The notes beneath the pieces are model-generated. The model saw nothing but the letters and a program-made list of their open reading frames with translations, did no database searches and was not told where the DNA came from. DNA of 11,538 nucleotides from Pelagophyceae sp. CCMP2097 (lineage: Eukaryota > Sar > Pelagophyceae): positions 61,500 to 73,037 of the forward strand of contig MU657175.1 of the NCBI GenBank assembly GCA_026770575.1, in the 5' to 3' direction. This document shows positions 6,418 through 11,538 of this stretch, piece after piece. Each line of letters opens with the position of its first letter. The stretch's first letter is position 1. A program made the position numbers and the translations under genes.

Positions 6418-7444
6418 CGGTCGCGGTCATCGCCGCCGCCGCGCGCGACGGCTTCAGAAACGAGATCGAACTAAGTCTTCGCGATCGGGTTCTCGGTCGT
6501 ATGTTCAACGAGAAGGTATCTACAGGTTTAGCGATTCCTCCCCGAAAGCTCCGGAGGACCGCGGAGGTAGAGGACGTCGCGCGGAAGCCAGAACCCGGCG
6601 TTGCCAGCGCCTATGTATGCACACGTTTCCAAAAAAGACGAGCAGTCATCGAACCGCCCAGGGTGACGAACCGAACGGGTTCGCCCGCCGCGAGCTTCCG
6701 CCGCAGGCGAGCGTACGCCGCCCGTTGGTCACCGCAAAGGGGTTCGCGCGCGATGTTGTTCGCGACCCGCGCCGGCGCAAGGAGAGCTTCGTTCCCCGGT
6801 GCAGGAGCGGCTTGGGCGCATCGCGCCACCCAAGCAGCAAACAAGGCTGCGAGGACTACGACAAGCCTGCGCGGAGCCGGGCCCGGTCGAGTCGACAGTC
6901 CTGACGCGTCGACGGCTTGGGATCTGCGGGACGCCGGCCGAACGACCCCCCCCCCGTGCTTCGCCCGGTCACTGGTGGTCCTTCCACGGGCGGCGGCGGG
7001 CCTGTGTCTCCCGCGGGCACAGCCCCGGCGGCCAAGGCGGCGGCCTCGTGCGCCCGCGTCGAGCAGCGGGGTCGACGCGCCGTCTATTCAAACGTCGGCG
7101 ACGAAGGAGACACCGCCGCCCGAGGATGCAAGTTTCGGAGCAGCTGGTGCAAAAGCAGCGTCAAAATTCGTCAAAGTCTGCCACTGCCAGGCGGCCTGAG
7201 AGCTACAAAAAGCAAGTTTCACTCGCCCGCGTTTCGACGCGGCGCGTTGGCTGAAGCACCATTCGCGCGGATGGATGGTTCCCTCGATGAGGCCGTGGTC
7301 CCGTCGCCTTGTGCCGCACGTCCGAACGGCGCGCGGCGCATCGCCGCGGCGGCGCTGTGACGGACAGGTCATGGGAAATATTACATAGGGTCGGCGGAAG
7401 CTTTTGCCGGTCCGCCGTGGGCGCGTTTCGCGCGTCGGGGTCGC
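6418..7444. other. Spacer holding a hydrolase fragment, otherwise no gene
   Basis: Between the Sel1 gene and the PT-repeat gene the only recognisable coding trace is the minus-strand SGNH-type fragment (6611-6871). The long plus-strand frame over 6342-7199 begins antisense to the MYND finger, is Arg/Ala/Pro-rich and matches nothing, so I treat it as shadow. The minus-strand frame at 7088-7372 has an ATG but no recognisable content. Confidence 0.5.
6611..6871 (-). pseudogene. Truncated SGNH/GDSL-type hydrolase, N-terminal part
   Basis: The frame reads a hydrophobic segment LVVVLAALFAAWVA (6824-6865), then a linker, then AYARLRRKLAAGEPVRFVTL followed by GGSMTA. The VRFVTLGGSMTA string is the first conserved block of SGNH hydrolases, with the presumed nucleophile Ser at 6650-6652. 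A leading signal/anchor segment suggests a secreted or membrane-anchored esterase-like enzyme. The frame ends at TAG 6611-6613, eleven residues after GGSMTA, and only ~190 bases remain before the next gene, too few for the ~200-residue domain or its later G, N and D/H blocks. Upstream the frame is open to 7083 but has no ATG before the GGSM methionine. I infer a gene fragment or pseudogene. A 27-base GT...AG stretch after GGSMTA leads into a frame reading AGNAGFWLPRDVLYLRG, but this also soon stops. Confidence 0.55.
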
Positions 7445-9077
7445 TCAGAGCGCGGCGGCGGCGGCGGCCAGGACGGCCAGCGCGGCGGCCCAGGCGACCT
7501 TTGCCGCGGTCGCGCCGTCCGCGGACGTGGGCGCGGGCATCGACGTGGGCATCGACGTCAGAGTCGGGGTGAGCGTCGGGATCGACTTCGGCACCGACGT
7601 GGGCGCGGGCGTGGGCACCGATGTCGGCATCGACGTCAGAGTCGGCGCGAGCGTCGGCACAGACGTCGGCACCGAAGTCGGCACAGACATCGGCACAGGC
7701 GTTGGCACCGACGACGTCGGCGCTAAGGTCGGCCCCATAGTCGGCGCGAAAGTCGGCACCATAGTCGGCACCGACGTCGGCGCCAGCGTCGGCGCCAACG
7801 TCGGCGCCAACGTCGGCAGAAACGTTGGCCCCAGCATCGGCGCCGGCGTCTGAGGCACCGGCATCGGCGCGGGTGTCAGAGGCACGGGCGTCGGCGCCGG
7901 CGTCAGAGGCACGGGCGTCGGTGCCGCCGTCGGCGCCGCCGTCGTCTTCAAAAGCGTTGGCGCGGGCGTCGGCGTGGGCGTCGGCGCCGGCGTCATGAAA
8001 ATCGTTGGTGACGCCGTTGGCACTAAAGTCGGCCCCGGCGTCGGCGCCGGCGTCGGCTTTGGAGTCATCAAAATCGTCGGGGCGTGCGTTGGCGCGGGCG
8101 TCGGCGCGTGCGTCGGTGCCGGCGTCATCATCGTTGGCGCCGGCGTCGGCTTCAGCGTCGGCGCGTGCGTCGGCGCCGGCGTCGGCAAAATCGTCGGTCC
8201 CGGCGTCGGCGCTATCGTCGGCTTTGGCGTCGGCGGGACCAGAAACGCAATTGAAGTCGCGTTTGCGTAGTTTGCGTTTGCGCCGTTTGTAGAGTAAGTG
8301 TTTATGGAAGAGTCGTAGCAATTTGAGTAAGCCACACACGCGGACGTTTCAAGAGTGCCAAACCCAAAGACTTTGACATAATCGGAAACGGAGTAATCCG
8401 CGCCGCCGTCGAGTGGGGCGCAGAGGCCCGTGCAGTCATCGTAGAGGACGATTATAGAGTGGCCGGCGGGACACGTCACACAATCCGAAAACGCGTTTTT
8501 CCGCACTTTCCCAGCTTCCAACGAATAGTCAATGTAGCCGCACGAGGCGCATCTACCCGGAGCGACGCGGGCCGCGGCACCGTCGAGGAAGGAGCCGTCG
8601 TAGCACTGCGTGGTTGAGGTAAACTGGGCGCAGTTGGCTTTTGTTGGTCCTGGGTTCAACCCCCCGAGGCGCGCCGGCCGCGCCTCCGACCGCGCCTCCT
8701 TCGGCTGCGCCGCGGGGTCCGATGCCGCAATCGCGCGGAGGTCCTCGAGGGTCAGTTCGCCTGCGCGGGACGCTCGCGGAACGTGCGCGGTACGTCCACG
8801 CTCTTCAGGCAACATGCCCTGGACCGAGGAGCAGACGCGCCGCCGCCGCGACCCGCTGCGCCCCACGCCACTGTCGCGGCCTCTCGACGCGGGCGGCTAG
8901 GCGCGCGCCGCGGGGGGTTGGCAGGGAAGGGGTTTGGGACTGAAGGGGGTCTTTTAACGCGCGCTCACCGTCGCGCTGAAAGGCTTCGTGGAGCGCCGGG
9001 TGCGCCGAGCCGACGAGGCCGCGCGCGCGCGCCGGCGCGCCGAACAGCAGCAAGACCGCCGCGACGGCGCCGAGCAT
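7445..9077 (-). CDS. Secreted PT-repeat surface protein with Cys-rich head and GPI-type tail (two exons)
   Basis: Proposed CDS complement(join(7445..8760, 8969..9077)), 474 residues. Exon 1 encodes a signal peptide, [20 protein letters not shown], and ALHEAFQRD; a phase-1 intron (8761-8968) joins it to [15 protein letters not shown] in exon 2. Residues 80-184 hold ten cysteines (80, 89, 107, 110, 130, 133, 146, 150, 178, 184) in [14 protein letters not shown] and YDDCTGLC contexts, resembling the short Cys-rich modules of algal and oomycete surface proteins; an NAT N-glycosylation site is at 203. Residues ~212-448 are a long P-T-x-x-P-T / APTPAPT array, a likely O-glycosylated stalk. The last 18 residues (KVAW… to the final Leu) form a hydrophobic tail after a small-residue stretch, as for GPI attachment. 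Likely a cell-surface or wall glycoprotein; no catalytic motif is seen. A second in-frame ATG at 9137 would add 20 residues before the signal peptide. Confidence 0.75.
7526..8236. repeat. GTCGGCGCC-type array encoding the PT stalk
   Basis: About 710 bases of degenerate GTCGGCGCCGGC-like units on the plus strand, read as Thr-Pro rich on the minus strand. Other frames give VGAGVG (plus) or DAGADA (minus) runs, which I treat as shadows because only the PT frame joins to a Cys-rich head, signal peptide and hydrophobic tail. Confidence 0.85.
8761..8968 (-). other. Intron of the PT-repeat protein gene
   Basis: Minus-strand donor GACG|GTGAGC (intron from 8968) and acceptor CCCGCGCAG|GC (to 8761), 208 bases, phase 1 on both sides. 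Without splicing the signal-peptide frame runs into a stop at 8805, and the PT frame upstream of 8760 has only a GTG or an internal ATG without a signal peptide. Splicing unites a signal peptide with the extracellular-type protein. Confidence 0.7.
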
Positions 9078-10391
9078 CGCGGCGGGGGGGGGGCTGATCG
9101 GGGTTTTCACCGTTTTCTTTCCTTCCGGGTTTTCCATTCGACGTCGCAAAGAAGGGACCTTGTCGACTCCGACCGAGTGACCAAGCCTCGGAGGCGGGTC
9201 CTGTCGAGAAACCGTCGACGCTGGCGTTTTAAAAGTGCGCCGTCGGGCCTCGGCGCTCCGGCCCGCCCCTCCGCCCGCGGCCTTCAAAGGCCCCGTGCCG
9301 CGCGGGCCGCGGCGGTGGGAGCTGTGTCGCCTTTCTGGTATCGGTCGCGTACGGCCACCACATTGCATCGGTCGCATTCCAGACGGCAGACCCACGCCTT
9401 GGCTGCGATTCCATCTGGGATCGGTCCCGTGGGATTGGCGGAATCCCGTGATCAAAGATACCACGGAGACCCGGGCGACTCAGGCGTCGAGCTCAACGGA
9501 GAGGCGCCTTACGGAGTTTGTGGCGCGCGTCGGCGCGGCGCGAGTCGGCGTACTTCGAAGCGATTCACGGGGCGCCCGCGCGGCGTCCGCGAATCCGGAC
9601 CGGGGCGGACCTGCGGCGCGCGGGCCGCGAGGTCGACACTATCCAAACATAAACTGCATCAAACCGGGTGATGGTCGAGGGAGCTCATGGGGGCACCAGG
9701 TTGGGGGGAGCGCAAAGTTGCCGAAAGGCGCCCGGGGCGCCGGAGTGCGTGCAGAGTTTGCGGCAGCGCCACGTCCGACCGCCGCGACACGGCTGCGTAC
9801 AAAGAAAGCTCATTAGAAAGACCGCTCGACTGTAAAAATATGCCTCGCCGTCAGAGGACTAGACGGCCTCGAGCCAGAACTATACGGCGACGTCGCGAGC
9901 CAGCGCCTATGGACAGCGCCGACCTCAGGCTCGGCGCACGCTGGCCGCCGCGCGGCGAACGGCGATAGGCTCTGCTTTCGGTTGACGGCGCGGCGCGTCG
10001 ATATTGTCGAGCCGGACCTCAGAGGTCGGGCACGTCGGAGCTCGCACCCCGCGGCGCCGCACTCTTCCAAACGAGACAACCCGCCTCGTTCTTGAGACAC
10101 AAGACGGACCCGGGGCTCGACGGGCCCGCGTCTCGGCCCGCGTCGCAAAAACGGCGCCGTCTACCACCCGTCCCGTGTGACGCCCGCGCCCGCCGCACCG
10201 GCGAGATGAAGTCCACGAAGTTGAGAGGGGAGCGGCTCCCTTTCAATGATCGAGGTCCGTAAGTACAGAGCATGGGCAGGCAGTCACGGCATCAGAGCTG
10301 GCGCCCCCCTGGATACAGCCTGCTGCGAGTCGCGCCCAGGCCCGACTCCCAAAGACGGTTCGAGGACTGGAGCATGGCCAACATTAGACAA
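9078..10391. other. Long stretch without a recognised gene
   Basis: No family is recognisable on either strand. Plus-strand frames at 8988-9671 and 9235-9816 and minus-strand frames at 9813-10273 are Arg/Ala-rich without motifs. GGATCGGT-type words recur near 9350-9425, with a short hairpin GGGATT/AATCCC at 9431-9447. An exon-like plus-strand string from ATG 10206 reads KSTKLRGERLPFND and is followed by GTAAGT at 10260, but I could not link it to another exon. The 5' leader and promoter of the PT-repeat gene should lie just above 9077; TTTTAAAA at 9226-9233 is the only AT island and is a weak candidate. Confidence 0.45.
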
Positions 10392-10469
10392 ATAGGCCAG
10401 AGCCTTCTTGTCGACACTCGCTGTCACGGTGGACGCGCCGTCGCTCGAGGACGCGCCGCTGTGGAATCA
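10392..10469 (-). pseudogene. Interrupted ninth WD40 repeat beyond the TGA
   Basis: The WD40 gene stops at TGA (10467-10469) directly after LEGHTG, the first residues of a ninth repeat. Reading on in the same frame gives 25 residues including SSSDGASTVTASVDKKALAY, which lines up without gaps to the SPDxKRLVTASDDTTARLW part of the intact repeats. So the stop lies inside a repeat whose second half is still recognisable but decaying. The frame stays open to a TGA at 10284-10286. Confidence 0.65.
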
Positions 10470-11538
10470 CCCGGTGTGGCCCTCGAGCGTCGTCTGCAGC
10501 GCGCCCGTCGCGGTGTCCCACAGCCGCGCCGTCTCGTCGTCGCTCGCCGTCACCATGCACTTGTCGTCGGGCGAGAATGCGCAGCACCAGGCGCGGCTGG
10601 TGTGCCCCGCGAGCGTCTTCTGCAGCGTGCCTGTCTCGGCGTCCCAGAGCCGCGCCGTCGTGTCGTCGCTCGCCGTCACGAGGCGCTTGCTGTCGGGCGA
10701 GAAGACGCAGCTCCTGACGAAGCCGGTGTGGCCCCTGAGCGTATTCTGCAGCGTGCCCGTCTCGGCGTCCCAGAGCTGCGCCGTCTCGTCAGTGCTCGCC
10801 ATCACGATGCGCCTGCCGTTGGGCAAGAACGCGCAGCCCAAGACTTCGCCGTCAAGCTCCTCGAGCATCGTCTCCACCTCGCCCGTCTCGGCATCACAGA
10901 TCAGCGCCGTCGTGTCAGCGCTCCCTGTCACGATGCACGTGCCGTCGGGCGAGAACGCGACGCTCCAGACGGGGCTGTTGTGGCCCTCGAGCACCATCAG
11001 CAGCGCGCCCATTTCGGCGTTCCAGATCATCGCCGTCCCGCCATAGCTCGTCGTCACGAGGCGCTCGCCGTTGGACGAGAACGCGCAGCTCGTGACGGGG
11101 CCGTCGTGCCCCTCGAGCGTCAGCAGCACTGCGCCCGTCTCGGCGTCCCAGAGCCGCGCCGTCCGGCCACTCGCCGTCAAGACGCGCGTGTCGTTGGGCG
11201 AGAACGCGCAGCTCGAGACGGCCGTGGTATGTCCCTCGAGCGTCAGCAGCAGCGCGCCCGTCTCGACGTCCCAGATCCGCGCCGTTGTGTCGTCGCTCGA
11301 CGTCACGATGCGCTTGTCGTCGGGCGAGAACGTGCAGCACGTGACGCCGCCGGTGTGCCCCTCGAGCGTCGCCACCAGCGCGCCCGTCTCGGCGTCCCAG
11401 AGCCGTGCCGTTTTGTCGTCGCTCGCCGTCACGATGCGCTTGCCGTCGGGCGAGAAGGCGCAGCTTTTGACGTGGCCGGCGTGCCCCTCGAGCGTCGCCA
11501 CCAGCGCGCCCGTCTCGGCGTCCCAGAGCCGCGCCGTT
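10467..11538 (-). CDS. WD40-repeat protein, 5' end cut by the window edge
   Basis: 356 residues visible from the first whole codon at 11537; the true start is beyond the window, and the GTG at 11501 is simply an internal Val codon. Eight complete ~42-residue WD40 repeats follow the end of an earlier one, each of the form LEGHTG-x-V-x-SCAFSPD-x-KRIVTASDDTTARLWDAETGAL. The GH, conserved Asp and WD landmarks are mostly kept, but repeat 4 ends WN, repeat 5 ends CD, and repeat 6 reads LEELDG in place of LEGHTG. Repeat 3 is one residue shorter. WD40 repeats form beta-propeller scaffolds for protein complexes; no catalytic domain is visible here, and an enzyme or NTPase domain could lie upstream. 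The near-identical repeats point to recent tandem duplication. The C-terminus is set by a TGA inside a ninth repeat. Confidence 0.9.
   Translation of the reverse strand, partial: TARLWDAETGALVATLEGHAGHVKSCAFSPDGKRIVTASDDKTARLWDAETGALVATLEGHTGGVTCCTFSPDDKRIVTSSDDTTARIWDVETGALLLTLEGHTTAVSSCAFSPNDTRVLTASGRTARLWDAETGAVLLTLEGHDGPVTSCAFSSNGERLVTTSYGGTAMIWNAEMGALLMVLEGHNSPVWSVAFSPDGTCIVTGSADTTALICDAETGEVETMLEELDGEVLGCAFLPNGRRIVMASTDETAQLWDAETGTLQNTLRGHTGFVRSCVFSPDSKRLVTASDDTTARLWDAETGTLQKTLAGHTSRAWCCAFSPDDKCMVTASDDETARLWDTATGALQTTLEGHTG
10470..11537. repeat. 126-bp tandem coding repeat (WD40 units)
   Basis: Units of about 126 bases recur eight times, with words such as CAGAGCCGCGCCGT, GTCGTCGCTCGCCGTCACGA and GGGCGAGAACGCGCAG shared on the plus strand. 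The outer units are closest to each other; the central ones (about 10800-11100) diverge most. Confidence 0.85.

Noticed and set aside
6342..7199. Plus-strand frame of 285 residues
   Set aside because: It begins antisense to the MYND finger and runs antisense to the SGNH fragment, with no recognisable motif.
7404..8270. Plus-strand frames encoding Val-Gly-Ala repeats
   Set aside because: They are the reverse complement of the PT-repeat array; the minus frame has a Cys-rich head, a signal peptide and a hydrophobic tail, and the plus frames have only the repeat.
7203..8339. Minus-strand Asp-Ala-Gly repeat frame of 378 residues
   Set aside because: It is another frame of the same array, with unrelated non-repeat ends and no targeting signal or domain.
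8648..8670. GGGTTCAACCCC, like a tRNA T-arm
   Set aside because: No acceptor, D or anticodon stems can be built around it, and it lies in the PT-protein coding exon.
10467..10469. TGA in the WD40 gene as a selenocysteine codon
   Set aside because: WD40 repeats have no Cys at this position, I see no SECIS-like structure, and the residues beyond it are degenerate.
10408..11046. Plus-strand Ser/Val-rich periodic frame of 212 residues
   Set aside because: The periodicity is inherited from the WD40 units on the other strand.
1..11538. CRISPR array, integrase, transposase, reverse transcriptase or toxin-antitoxin system
   Set aside because: No spacer-separated identical repeats and no such protein motifs were found on either strand; the repeats present are coding tandem units or short non-coding duplications.

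Overview
The window looks like nuclear DNA from a GC-rich unicellular eukaryotic alga. Three observations support this: protein families broken by short GT-AG introns, strong G/C preference at third codon positions, and large low-complexity repeat arrays. The MYND + RING-like + Sel1 protein, the identical-unit WD40 protein and the secreted PT-repeat protein are the kind of families I associate with pelagophyte stramenopiles such as Aureococcus. That lineage call is inference from family style, not a database match. I see no bacterial operons, rRNA, tRNA, CRISPR array, intact transposon or virus.

Layout. Positions 1-966 are non-coding, AT-rich at the far left, with short direct repeats and a 23-bp-arm hairpin (782-844). 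Positions 967-2379 (+) hold a three-exon gene whose C-terminal third is a clear CFAP418/C8orf37 (retinal maintenance, ciliary) domain, visible in full only after two introns are removed. It converges on a minus-strand gene (2777-3496) for a protein built of alternating Lys-Gly and poly-Asp blocks behind an N-terminal presequence, with a TATA-like box upstream. About 1.8 kb (3584-5382) then holds no gene I can defend, only small repeats and palindromes.

The remaining genes are all on the minus strand. They are a complete MYND/RING-like/Sel1 adaptor (5383-6417), a truncated N-terminal piece of an SGNH/GDSL-type hydrolase (6611-6871), a two-exon secreted PT-repeat surface protein with a GPI-type tail (7445-9077), about 1.4 kb without a recognisable gene, and a WD40-repeat protein running off the right edge (10467-11538). 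An in-frame TGA stops the WD40 gene just after the start of a ninth repeat, and the rest of that repeat is still readable beyond the stop.

Nothing indicates that these genes form one pathway. They look like independent members of expanded protein-interaction and surface-protein families plus one flagellar/ciliary gene. The most informative results are the two reconstructed spliced genes, the decaying ninth WD40 repeat, the SGNH fragment and a WD40-like relic antisense to the CFAP418 gene. I did not find a new multi-gene system.
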